This document shows, piece after piece, positions 17,395 to 26,934 of a stretch of 64,000 nucleotides of DNA (positions are counted from its first letter, which is position 1; every line of letters starts with the position of its first letter). The notes beneath the pieces are model-generated. The model ran no database searches and was not told the DNA's origin. It saw nothing but the letters and a program-made list of their open reading frames with translations. The DNA is taken from assembly GCF_000348905.1 (NCBI RefSeq), contig NZ_AOFT01000005.1, forward strand, positions 124,001 through 188,000. Reading direction: 5' to 3'. Origin of the DNA: Bhargavaea cecembensis DSE10. GTDB taxonomy: Bacteria > Bacillota > Bacilli > Bacillales_A > Planococcaceae. Both the position numbers and the translations under genes were made by a program.

Positions 17395-17876
17395 TCTTTC
17401 CCGTCCCCCTTATCCAGACGCAGTTTCATGCCTTCATGGGTCGGCCTGAATCCGAGGCTTTCATAAAACCGGATGGCATCCGGACGGCTCTTGTCTGTGG
17501 TCAGCTGGACGAGCCGGCACCCTTTTTCTTCGGCAAGCCCGATGGCGTGCCGGATCATTTCCCTGCCGATTCCCCTGCCCCTCATGGCTGAAGAGGTCCT
17601 GACACCTTCGATCATCGCCCGCCAGCTACCCCTGTACGTGATGGAAGGGAGAAACGTGAGCTGCAGGACTCCCGCCAACTTACCGTCCGCTTCCGCCACG
17701 ATCAGTTCGTTGTTTGGGTCCTCATCAATTGCACGGAACGCCTCTTCGTAAGAGCGCTCAAGCGGCAAGTCAGGATTTTCCCTTGTCCGTCCCAGACTGT
17801 CGTCCGCCAGCATGCCGACGATCCCCTCGAGGTCGGCACGGGCGGCAGGACGGAATATCAGGTTTTCATTTTTCAT
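17391..17876 (-). CDS. GNAT-family N-acetyltransferase
   Basis: The acetyl-CoA binding site is clear: SAMRGRGIGREMIRHAI (about residues 97-113) is the Q/RxxGxG/A loop, followed by AEEKGCRLVQLTTDKSRPDAIRFYESLGF, the typical GNAT ending. The N-terminal RPAARADLEGIVGML is the usual first strand and helix. Total 161 residues, one domain. It is the first gene of an overlapping pair with the metalloprotease. The acceptor substrate cannot be predicted. Confidence 0.88.
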   Translation of the reverse strand: MKNENLIFRPAARADLEGIVGMLADDSLGRTRENPDLPLERSYEEAFRAIDEDPNNELIVAEADGKLAGVLQLTFLPSITYRGSWRAMIEGVRTSSAMRGRGIGREMIRHAIGLAEEKGCRLVQLTTDKSRPDAIRFYESLGFRPTHEGMKLRLDKGDGKE

Positions 17877-17932
17877 TGGAAGCCCCCCTTTTCGTCAACG
17901 ATACCGGAACACGGGCAAGAACAAAAGCGCAG

Positions 17933-18055
17933 GCGCCCGTTCAGCAACGTACAAACTGGAGCTCTTCGCAATGAGATAAAGGAAACACGGCGAGGGACGA
18001 GCCGATGTTAACTTATCGCAATGGAGAAGGGTGAAGTTTGCCAGTTGCTGGGCGC
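17933..18055. other. Intergenic element closed by a long-range helix
   Basis: The segment between the GNAT gene and rlmN has no gene. GCGCC plus CAGCAAC on the left (17933-17948) pair with GTTGCTG plus GGCGC on the right (18044-18055), giving a 12-bp closing helix with a 4-nt bulge around about 95 nt. The interior is GC-balanced and not coding. It could be an RNA domain or a dispersed repeat. I have a vague memory of similar sequence in other Bacillaceae, which I cannot verify here. Confidence 0.4.
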
Positions 18056-18129
18056 TGAAGCCGGACGTGGCCGACACGGGAATAATCAGTATCCGTAGAG
18101 TGACGTTTTTATAATTTCCAAGTAAAAAA

Positions 18130-18151
18130 GCACGGAAAATGAATTCCGTGC
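18130..18151 (-). terminator. Terminator of rlmN
   Basis: Perfect 8-bp stem GCACGGAA/TTCCGTGC, 6-nt loop, followed by TTTTTT on the minus strand, nine bases beyond the rlmN stop. Confidence 0.92.
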
Positions 18152-18159
18152 CGGTGCCG

Positions 18160-19221
18160 TCAGGAGACGTCTTTTTTGATTTGCTTGCTGCGGAGCTGTC
18201 CGCAGGCGGCATCAATGTCGGTTCCCTGCTCAAGACGGACACCGCATTGGATCCCCTTGGCCTTAAGCGTCTTTTCAAAGGCTGCGATCGCCTCCGGGGT
18301 GCTCCGGCTGTAGCGGTCATGCTCTTCAACCGGATTGTACGGAATCAGGTTGACATAGCTGAGGTGCTTTTTGTTCTGCAGAAGTTTGGCAAGCTGCTGA
18401 GCTTCCTCTACATGGTCGTTTACGTCACTAAGAAGGATGTATTCGAAGGTGATGCGACGGTTTTTCTTCGACAGGAAGTAGTCGATGGCATCCATGACCT
18501 GCTCCAGAGGGAATGCTTTGTTGATCTTCATGATTTTCGTCCGGAGCTCATTGTTCGGTGCATGGATCGAAAGCGCCAGGTTGACCTGAAGATCCTCGTC
18601 GGCAAACTTGCGGATGCCCTTCACGAGGCCGCTTGTCGAGACGGTGATATGGCGTGCTCCGATGCCAAGTCCGTTGCCGTCGTTGACGACACGGAGGAAG
18701 TTCATCAGGTTATCGTAGTTGTCGAACGGCTCCCCGATGCCCATGACGACGATGTTGGAAACCCGCTCGCCTCCGCCGAGTGCGTCAAGATGCTCCTGGA
18801 CGTTCATGATCTGCTCGACGATTTCACCCGCCTGCAGGTCACGGCTCTTGCGCAGCAGTCCGCTTGCGCAGAAGCTGCAGCCGATGTTGCAGCCGACCTG
18901 GGTGGTGACACAGACCGACTGTCCGTAGCTGAAATGCATGAGAACGGTTTCAATCAGGTTGCCGTCCGCCAGGCGGAACAGGAACTTGACGGTGCCGTCC
19001 TGGGATTCCTGCTTGACGGCGATGTCCATTGTCCGGATGGTGAATGCCCCGTCGAGAATCTCCCGGCATTCCTTGTTGACGTTTTTCATTTCATCGAACG
19101 ACTTGACCCGTTTCTTGTACAGCCAGTCCCATACTTGGGCCGCACGGAATTTTTGCTGGCCGTGTTCCGCCATCCATTGCTGAAGCTGTTCGAAGGTCAA
19201 TCCGTAAATCGATTGTTTCAT
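18160..19221 (-). CDS. rlmN: 23S rRNA (adenine2503-C2)/tRNA (adenine37-C2) methyltransferase RlmN
   Basis: A radical-SAM enzyme. The 4Fe-4S cysteines are C111, C115 and C118 in [11 protein letters not shown]. The second catalytic Cys near the C-terminus is C340 in IDAACGQL, needed to resolve the methyl-enzyme intermediate. The N-terminal helical domain ([21 protein letters not shown]) binds RNA. The [13 protein letters not shown] and STSGLVKGI motifs are typical. RlmN methylates A2503 in the peptidyl-transferase tunnel and A37 of some tRNAs. Length 353 fits Bacillus homologues. It is not Cfr, whose N-terminal domain differs. Confidence 0.95.
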   Translation of the reverse strand: MKQSIYGLTFEQLQQWMAEHGQQKFRAAQVWDWLYKKRVKSFDEMKNVNKECREILDGAFTIRTMDIAVKQESQDGTVKFLFRLADGNLIETVLMHFSYGQSVCVTTQVGCNIGCSFCASGLLRKSRDLQAGEIVEQIMNVQEHLDALGGGERVSNIVVMGIGEPFDNYDNLMNFLRVVNDGNGLGIGARHITVSTSGLVKGIRKFADEDLQVNLALSIHAPNNELRTKIMKINKAFPLEQVMDAIDYFLSKKNRRITFEYILLSDVNDHVEEAQQLAKLLQNKKHLSYVNLIPYNPVEEHDRYSRSTPEAIAAFEKTLKAKGIQCGVRLEQGTDIDAACGQLRSKQIKKDVS

Positions 19222-19291
19222 TGTTTATTCTGCCTCATTCCGTTGAAATTCTTTTTTTATCCTATACGATGCGGGAAGATCCGACAAGTAT

Positions 19292-19939
19292 TCAGACTTG
19301 ACTCTTCCTGCCCGTTTTGTTGACATACATGGCATGGTCCGCCGCGTCCACGAGGGACTCCAAATCCTCGCCTTCTGAAGAGGCGACTGCAATGCCGAAC
19401 GACACGCCGATCGACCGGCCTCCGGCATATCCGAGAGTGTTCATCCGGGCCGAGATTTCCTCGGCGGCATACATCTTGAACTCGTCATCCGCTTCCCGGA
19501 AAATGGCCAGGAACTCGTCTCCGCCCCATCTTGCGATAATTCCCCGGTTGCCGACGAAATCGGAAAGGGTCTCGGCAAAATCGCGGAGCACGGCGTCGCC
19601 GGCTTCATGTCCGTAGGTATCATTAATCTCCTTAAAATCATCCAGATCGAACAGGACAACTCCGTATCGGGGATGGCCGGAAAGCCGGAGCTTCCTGACA
19701 TAATCAATCAGAAAGCGGCGGTTGTAGGCGCCGGTGAGCGGATCCCGTCTCGAAAGATAGTCCGCGCGGTCGTACTGATAGCCACCCGCATAGGCGATGG
19801 CAAGAAACACAGCCGTCAATAAAAAGAAAGAACCGTCAAACGGCACGTCCAAATAGACATGATAGTAGAAATAACGCATGATGTTGAACAGCACAACAAT
19901 TCCGGCTGCGATGAGCCGTCCCTTCCAGCGCATGTCCAT
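19292..19939 (-). CDS. Membrane diguanylate cyclase (GGDEF)
   Basis: Two N-terminal membrane helices (about residues 8-25 and 37-53, joined by a short outer loop) lead into a GGDEF domain starting at RRDPLTGAYNRR. The catalytic GGDEF motif is intact at residues 139-143, and FDLDDFKEINDTYGHEAGD carries the metal- and GTP-binding positions. I see no RxxD inhibitory site five residues before the motif, so product feedback may be lacking. It should make c-di-GMP. With no sensor domain beyond the two helices, its input signal is unclear. Confidence 0.9.
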   Translation of the reverse strand: MDMRWKGRLIAAGIVVLFNIMRYFYYHVYLDVPFDGSFFLLTAVFLAIAYAGGYQYDRADYLSRRDPLTGAYNRRFLIDYVRKLRLSGHPRYGVVLFDLDDFKEINDTYGHEAGDAVLRDFAETLSDFVGNRGIIARWGGDEFLAIFREADDEFKMYAAEEISARMNTLGYAGGRSIGVSFGIAVASSEGEDLESLVDAADHAMYVNKTGRKSQV

Positions 19940-20097
19940 CCCCCCGATCCATCCTGCACAATGCTTATCAGTATACCATAAAAAAGGAAAATCCTCTGAA
20001 GGCGGAAAAGACTGAATGTGCTTTTTCCTCCTGAGCGTATGGAACTTTGCAGCCGATCGTTCCGTATAGAAAACAATTGATTGAAAGGAGCCTTTCT

Positions 20098-21840
20098 ATG
20101 GCACCCATAAACTCAGAAAAACAGGATGGGCTAAAGCCGTTCATGCGACTGATCCGCTCAACCGGCATCCCGAAAGCTGCTTTCGGTTCCGGCATCGCCG
20201 GTTTTCTGATCACAACCCTTGTCGGGCTCGTTATCCCGCTTCTCACAAAAGAGCTGGTGGACGGGTTTTCCCTTGAATCTCTAAGCCCCGTTCTGATCGC
20301 AGCCATTATTGCCGCATTCCTCATCCAGACCGTCATTGATGGGGTATCGACCTATCTCCTCAGCTACACCGGGCAGAAACTGGTGGCGGACCTGCGCGGG
20401 AAAATGTGGCGCAAGCTCCTGCGGCTTCCGGTTTCACATTTTGATGGCGAGGCGAGCGGCGGAACGGTCAGCCGTGTCGTCAACGATACCGGCATCGTAA
20501 AAGAGCTTATTTCGAACCATGTGCCGCAGTTTATCAGCGGCCTGATTTCCATCGTCGGCGCCGTTGTTTTGCTGCTGATCCTCGACTGGCAGATGACGCT
20601 CGTCATGCTGATCTCGATTCCGGTCACCATGGCACTCATGATTCCCCTCGGCCGGCGGATGGCCAAGATCTCCCGCGGGATGCAGGACGAAACTGCCGCA
20701 TTCAGCGGAAGCATCCAGCAGACAATCAGTGAAATCCGCCTGATGAAAGCATCGAATGCCGAGGAAGATGAAGAGAAAAAAGGAATGGCAGGGATTCTCC
20801 GGCTGTTCGACTTCGGACTTAGGGAAGCCCGGATCAACGCGGTCATCGGTCCGCTGATGGGTCTGATCATGTGGGCGGTCATTGCATTCATCATCGTTTA
20901 CGGTGGCGTGCGCGTCGCGGACGGATCCATGTCCACCGGCACACTGGTCGCCTTCCTTCTCTATCTGTTCCAGATTGTTTTCCCGGTTACGACATTCGCC
21001 ATGTTCTTTACCCAGCTGCAAAAAGCCAAGGGCGCCACAGAGCGGATCATCCAGATCCTTAGCCTGGACCCGGAGCCGGGACAGCAGGGGAATAGGGTGG
21101 ATGTCTCGGGGCTTCCGATCACAGTGGAAAACGTCAGCTTTTCCTACTTGTCCGGAGAACCTGTCCTGAACGGCATTTCCTTCCGGGCAAATCCCGGCGA
21201 AATGATTGCATTCGCCGGACCGAGCGGAGGCGGGAAATCCACAATGTTCGCGCTGCTTGAACGATTCTACGAACCGGACAGCGGAACCATCCGTGTCGGG
21301 GATACACCGATCACCGCCCTGTCCCTCGAGAGTTGGCGGAGCCAGATCGGCTATGTCCCGCAGGAAAGCGCAATGATGTCAGGGACGATCAGGGATAATC
21401 TGCTCTACGGAATTGAACAGGATCACATTCCAGAAGAGAAAATCTGGCTGGCTGCAGACATGGCGTTCGCCTCTGAATTCATCAGGGGCTTCCCTGATGG
21501 ATTAAACACGGAAATTGGAGAACGTGGCATCCGCCTATCCGGCGGGCAGCGTCAGAGAATCGCCATTGCCCGGGCATTTCTGAGGGATCCGAAAATCTTA
21601 ATGATGGACGAAGCTACGGCAAGCCTTGACAGCCACTCTGAAGGGATCGTCCAGGAAGCCCTCCAGCGCCTCATGGCCGGGCGGACTACATTTGCCATCG
21701 CCCACCGTCTGTCCACGATTGTCGACGCGGACCGGATCGTTTTCATTGAAGGAGGCCAAGTGACCGGGATTGGTACTCACCGGGAATTATTCGATTCCCA
21801 CCCGGTTTACAGGGAATATGCCGAGCAGCAATTGATTTAG
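20098..21840 (+). CDS. bmrA: BmrA-like multidrug ABC exporter (half transporter)
   Basis: A 580-residue half transporter with six N-terminal membrane helices. Its ATPase carries Walker A GPSGGGKST, signature LSGGQRQRIAIARA, Walker B KILMMDEATASLD and H-loop IAHRLSTI. The pattern follows B. subtilis BmrA closely across the whole length, including PVSHFDGEASGGTVSRV in the coupling region and RGIRLSGGQ. It should act as a homodimer that pumps lipophilic drugs out. ATG at 20098 sits after AAAGGAG; an upstream in-frame start would add 17 residues with no ribosome site. I see no convincing BmrB-type leader peptide. Confidence 0.9.
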   Translation: MAPINSEKQDGLKPFMRLIRSTGIPKAAFGSGIAGFLITTLVGLVIPLLTKELVDGFSLESLSPVLIAAIIAAFLIQTVIDGVSTYLLSYTGQKLVADLRGKMWRKLLRLPVSHFDGEASGGTVSRVVNDTGIVKELISNHVPQFISGLISIVGAVVLLLILDWQMTLVMLISIPVTMALMIPLGRRMAKISRGMQDETAAFSGSIQQTISEIRLMKASNAEEDEEKKGMAGILRLFDFGLREARINAVIGPLMGLIMWAVIAFIIVYGGVRVADGSMSTGTLVAFLLYLFQIVFPVTTFAMFFTQLQKAKGATERIIQILSLDPEPGQQGNRVDVSGLPITVENVSFSYLSGEPVLNGISFRANPGEMIAFAGPSGGGKSTMFALLERFYEPDSGTIRVGDTPITALSLESWRSQIGYVPQESAMMSGTIRDNLLYGIEQDHIPEEKIWLAADMAFASEFIRGFPDGLNTEIGERGIRLSGGQRQRIAIARAFLRDPKILMMDEATASLDSHSEGIVQEALQRLMAGRTTFAIAHRLSTIVDADRIVFIEGGQVTGIGTHRELFDSHPVYREYAEQQLI

Positions 21841-21885
21841 GATCACTCTTCTTGACTTGATTCCTAAATCTGTTATCATTATTAA

Positions 21886-22110
21886 TTGTGATGCTTCAAC
21901 TTGAACGGAATCGGTTTGAACTGGCGTCCATTCGCATGATGCGGAGGACACTCATTCACGCTGGCGCGGCTATAGGGCCGCAAGGACGCAATAGCAGGTA
22001 GGGATTGCGTTGCTTGGGTTAGCATGTGAGTGGATTCATACCGCGGCAAAGAACCCCCAGAGCAAAACGGGGGAGAAAAACGGAAAACGATTGGCTTCAA
22101 CTGAACATTG
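21886..22110 (+). ncRNA. Candidate structured non-coding RNA, family not recognised
   Basis: About 225 bp with no reading frame worth calling. Upstream is a promoter-like pair TTGACT (21852-21857) and TATCAT (21874-21879), spacer 16. The segment contains several hairpins: GTCC/GGAC enclosing CGC/GCG; CACTCA pairing with TGAGTG across about 75 nt; inside that GCGGC/GCCGC and ACGCAAT/ATTGCGT; then CCCCC/GGGGG. CTTCAAC recurs at both ends. A strong terminator follows. I could not fit it to 6S, SRP, tmRNA, RNase P, T-box or a common riboswitch. Strand assignment rests on the promoter. Confidence 0.45.
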
Positions 22111-22120
22111 CCTACTAAAA

Positions 22121-22152
22121 AAGGGATGCTCCGCTTAGCGGATGCATCCCTT
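22121..22152. terminator. Bidirectional terminator between the candidate RNA and nupG
   Basis: AAGGGATG pairs with CATCCCTT and an inner CCGC with GCGG. A T run follows on both strands (TTTTCC rightward, TTTTTTAG leftward). It can end the rightward RNA and the leftward nupG transcript. Confidence 0.85.
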
Positions 22153-22170
22153 TTCCAATTTCTATACAGC

Positions 22171-23385
22171 TTACATGAACATGCCGGCGATCGATGCGCT
22201 GAGCAGCGATGCGAGCATCCCTGCTGCAACGGCACGCATACCCATGCGCGCGATGTCCGGGCGGCGTTCAGGCGCCATGCCGCCGAGTCCGCCCAGAAGG
22301 ATTGCCAGCGAGCTCAGGTTGGCGAATCCGCAAAGCGCGAAGCTGACAACCATGACGGTCTTATCAGAAAGCTCGGCAATCTGAGGTGCAAACGACGCAT
22401 AAGCGACGAATTCGTTCAACACAAGCTTTTGTCCGATAAAGCTTCCTGCCTGTACGGCTTCCTGCCAAGGAACACCGATGGCGAACGCAAGCGGCGAGAA
22501 CACATAGCCGAGGATGCTCTGGATCGTCAGATCTTCAGCACCGAACCAGGATCCGATTCCGCCCAGAAGTCCGTTCAGAAGGGCGATGAGTGCGATGAAT
22601 GCAAGAAGCATAGCGCCGACATTCAGCGCGAGGCTCATCCCGTCCCCTGCCCCTTTCGCAGCAGCATCGATGACGTTGGTCGCGCCGGTATCTTTCTCCA
22701 TGACGAATTCATCGTCTTTCGGCTTTTCTTTTTCAGGCATAATGATTTTCGCCATGATCAGGCCGGCCGGTGCAGCCATGAAGCTTGCCGCGATCAGGTA
22801 TTCAAGCGGAACGCCCAGAAGCGCGTATCCCGCGAGTGTGGAACCGGCTACGGAAGCAAGGCCCCCGGTCATGACCGCGAAGAGTTCCGAGTTGGTCATG
22901 TTTTTCAGGAAAGGCCGGACAACGAGCGGCGCTTCCGTCTGGCCGACGAATATATTCGCCGCAGCCGAAGTGGACTCCGTCTTGCTCGTCCCGAGCAGTT
23001 TCGAAAGTCCGCCACCGAGCAATTTGATGATCCACTGCATGATGCCGAGGTAGTAAAGCACCGAAATCAGAGAAGAGAAGAAGATGATGATCGTCAGTAC
23101 CTGGAAGGCGAAGATGACACCCAACTCTCCGTTGCCGTCAGCGAGCGGCCCGAACAGGAACGAAATCCCTTCCCCGGCATAGCCGATCACGTTGTTGACA
23201 GCTTCGGTCACATTCAACAGCGCTTTTCTGCCGATCTCCGACTTAAGGACGATAAATGCAAATAGAAGCTGAAGTGCCAGCCCGCCGATGATCGTCCGCG
23301 GGTTGATCGACTTTTTCCCGGTGGACAGCAGAAAAGCGATTCCGAGAACGACCGCCATTCCCAACAAGCCCCACAAAATATTCAT
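22171..23385 (-). CDS. nupG: Concentrative nucleoside transporter, NupG/NupC family
   Basis: A 404-residue polytopic protein of the CNT family. The N-terminal NupC segment is followed by a GATE domain ([27 protein letters not shown]), then [32 protein letters not shown]. This last holds the family motif that binds nucleoside and sodium or proton. The length and the opening [21 protein letters not shown] resemble B. subtilis NupG (purine nucleosides) more than NupC, but the substrate call is tentative. No purine riboswitch is visible upstream. Purine salvage genes (xpt-pbuX) lie 1.3 kb away, which fits. Confidence 0.88.
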   Translation of the reverse strand: MNILWGLLGMAVVLGIAFLLSTGKKSINPRTIIGGLALQLLFAFIVLKSEIGRKALLNVTEAVNNVIGYAGEGISFLFGPLADGNGELGVIFAFQVLTIIIFFSSLISVLYYLGIMQWIIKLLGGGLSKLLGTSKTESTSAAANIFVGQTEAPLVVRPFLKNMTNSELFAVMTGGLASVAGSTLAGYALLGVPLEYLIAASFMAAPAGLIMAKIIMPEKEKPKDDEFVMEKDTGATNVIDAAAKGAGDGMSLALNVGAMLLAFIALIALLNGLLGGIGSWFGAEDLTIQSILGYVFSPLAFAIGVPWQEAVQAGSFIGQKLVLNEFVAYASFAPQIAELSDKTVMVVSFALCGFANLSSLAILLGGLGGMAPERRPDIARMGMRAVAAGMLASLLSASIAGMFM

Positions 23386-23603
23386 GGCTATTCCCCTATC
23401 ATTTCAGATCCGGCCATCCCGGGTTGGAAGGCGGACCGATTATTGTTGTCTGACCTCAGACATTTTCGTTATTAAAGGTATCAAATAGGCCATACGATTG
23501 TAAATGCTTAATGTCCTACTAATTCATATACGCAATTGTGCAAACCATCGGAAAGTATGACAACTTCAACATTCCCTTCTGCCGGCGTCCATAAACAGGA
23601 AAA

Positions 23604-23645
23604 GCCGGCAGGCCGGTTCCCTTGCGGAAAGCGGGCCTGCCGGCT
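23604..23645 (-). terminator. Terminator of the YitT-family gene
   Basis: An 11-bp perfect stem (GCCGGCAGGCC and complement) with a 19-nt loop, followed by TTTTCC on the minus strand. Confidence 0.88.
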
Positions 23646-24500
23646 TTACTCGTAAATCCGTTCCTTTGAAAAACCGTGGCCGAGAATTTCGGAGGCGTTC
23701 ACGAAAATGACAAAAGATGCGGGTTCTTTTTCATTCAGCATCTTTTTCAGATAGACCGCTTCTGACTGTTCTGCCACACAGAGAATCATCGTCCGCTCCC
23801 TGTTGGAATGGCCGCCGGTCACCCGCAACTTCGTAAGTCCCCTGTCGATTTCCTCCCGGATGATCGTCCTCACTTCCTCTTCCCTCTCGGTGATGATCAG
23901 AACCAGTTTCTGGGGAGAAGTCCGGAGCTGAACAAAGTCGATGACTTTGCTTGTCACATAGATGGACATCAGGGCAAACAGCGCCAGTTCGAAGTCAAAG
24001 ACAAGCGCAGATGTGAGTACGACAGCTCCGTCAACGATGAGCTGGGCAAAGCCGCTGGAAATTCCGGTGAACTTCCTCAGGATCTGCGCGACCAGGGCCG
24101 TCCCACCTGTCGAACCGTTTCCCCTATACACGATCCCCAGACCGACTCCGAGGATGATCCCGCCGTATATGGATGATAGAAGTGGGTCTTGCACCCCAAG
24201 ATTAAGCCCTCCTGTCAACCAGATTGTGAATGGGACAAATAAGGTACCGACAAGCGATTTCATGCTGAAATCTTTCCCGGCAAGAATCACCGCCAGAACA
24301 AACAGCGGAATGTTCAGCAGCCACTGGACGTAGGCAGGATTGAAGCCATAGAGTTCATATGTGATGGTACTGATTCCGGATACGCCTCCCGCCGCCAGCC
24401 TGGCCGGCAGCAGGAACAGATTATAGCTCAGTCCCACCAGTGCCGACCCGATAAGGATCAGCAGATAATCATTGGATACTGCTTTCATGGATTGCTTCAT
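23646..24500 (-). CDS. YitT-family membrane protein (DUF161 + DUF2179)
   Basis: Five to six membrane helices in residues 10-170 (YitT_membrane domain: GSALVGLSYNLFLLPARLAAGGVSGIS, GNGSTGGTALVAQIL) are followed by a soluble DUF2179 domain of about 90 residues (LVLIITEREEEVRTIIREEI). The fold is shared with many Bacillales paralogues, some affecting spore or membrane functions; transport activity is unproven. ATG at 24500 follows GGGGGGAT. A longer in-frame extension upstream has no ribosome site and crosses the promoter region, so I reject it. Length is then 284 residues, normal for the family. Confidence 0.85.
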   Translation of the reverse strand: MKQSMKAVSNDYLLILIGSALVGLSYNLFLLPARLAAGGVSGISTITYELYGFNPAYVQWLLNIPLFVLAVILAGKDFSMKSLVGTLFVPFTIWLTGGLNLGVQDPLLSSIYGGIILGVGLGIVYRGNGSTGGTALVAQILRKFTGISSGFAQLIVDGAVVLTSALVFDFELALFALMSIYVTSKVIDFVQLRTSPQKLVLIITEREEEVRTIIREEIDRGLTKLRVTGGHSNRERTMILCVAEQSEAVYLKKMLNEKEPASFVIFVNASEILGHGFSKERIYE

Positions 24501-24615
24501 ATTAAATCCCCCCTGTTGCACCTCAACTATTTTACCAGTCAGGCTTTGTATGGAAGTTCTGAATTTCTTTAGCAGACTGACGAGATAACAGAATGTAATG
24601 GACTCCATCCAAAAG

Positions 24616-24645
24616 AAACCGCACTGCCGATAAACAGTGCGGTTT
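24616..24645 (-). terminator. Terminator of xpt-pbuX
   Basis: Perfect 11-bp stem AAACCGCACTG with complement and an 8-nt loop; the rightward strand continues TTTTTC and the leftward strand TTTCTTTT, so it may work both ways. Confidence 0.9.
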
Positions 24646-24652
24646 TTCTGTA

Positions 24653-26583
<1,931 letters not shown>

Positions 26584-26610
26584 TTACCACGGCGCTCAAT
26601 GGCACGAAAT

Positions 26611-26656
26611 AAAAAACCGGCGGCAATGCCCTATAGAGGGGCATCACCGCCGGCTT
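26611..26656 (-). terminator. Riboswitch-controlled terminator of xpt-pbuX
   Basis: Long stem on the minus strand (GCCGGCGG pairing with CCGCCGGT, inner ATGCCCC/GGGCAT), followed by TTTTTTATT. It sits between aptamer and xpt and is the expected OFF-state hairpin. Confidence 0.92.
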
Positions 26657-26717
26657 TATCATTCCGGTGGAAAAGAAACAAGACGGGGCTTCCCCCCATC
26701 TCTGATTTCCGTTGCCT

Positions 26718-26784
26718 CTCATAGTCGGCCCGTTTACGGCGGGCCGGTAGAAACTTGCAGGCCATATCCCTGCGATTATATGAG
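26718..26784 (-). promoter_or_regulatory. Guanine (purine-class) riboswitch aptamer
   Basis: All conserved parts are present on the minus strand. P1 is CTCATA/TATGAG, followed by the J1/2 segment TAATCG, the loop-2 element GGATATGGCC, J2/3 AGTTTCTACC, then P3 with loop CCGTAAA, and GACTA before P1 closes. The nucleotide that pairs with the ligand is C (GACTATG), so guanine/hypoxanthine rather than adenine is sensed. It controls xpt-pbuX through the terminator downstream. Confidence 0.97.
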
Positions 26785-26805
26785 CGTCTGATATTGAATG
26801 GGCTT

Positions 26806-26833
26806 AGTATATCACGGCAACAGAAGTTTTCAA
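26806..26833 (-). promoter_or_regulatory. Sigma-A-type promoter of xpt-pbuX
   Basis: -35 TTGAAA and -10 TATACT with a 16-bp spacer on the minus strand, ending about 20 bp upstream of the riboswitch P1 stem. Confidence 0.7.
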
Positions 26834-26857
26834 GTCAGACATTAATATACGGAATTC

Positions 26858-26882
26858 ACCGAAAACAGGAAGCGTTTTCGGT
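26858..26882. promoter_or_regulatory. Perfect 9-bp inverted repeat upstream of the xpt promoter
   Basis: ACCGAAAAC and GTTTTCGGT separated by 7 bp, about 25 bp upstream of the xpt -35 box and about 50 bp past the stop of the MFS gene. The CCGAA cores recall PurR boxes, but I am not sure the spacing fits. There is no T run, so it is not a standard terminator. A CGAACGTTCG palindrome lies about 25 bp further away. Confidence 0.4.
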
Positions 26883-26934
26883 ACTCCGGCATCCGGTAAC
26901 TCCCCTAAATCCGAACGTTCGTCTTTTTTCTCTA

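Noticed and set aside
21950..22025. c-di-GMP (GEMM) riboswitch
   Set aside because: CACGC and GACGCAA are suggestive, but the GNRA loop and receptor are missing and no gene follows on that strand.
22030..22050. T-box antiterminator (ACCGCGG)
   Set aside because: Only the ACCGCGG core is present; the preceding bases do not fit the T-box consensus, there is no stem I, and no aminoacyl-tRNA synthetase or amino-acid gene lies downstream on that strand.
22108..23265. Long rightward frame of 385 codons over nupG
   Set aside because: Antisense to an unmistakable nucleoside transporter; composition is charged and repetitive as expected for a shadow of membrane-protein codons.
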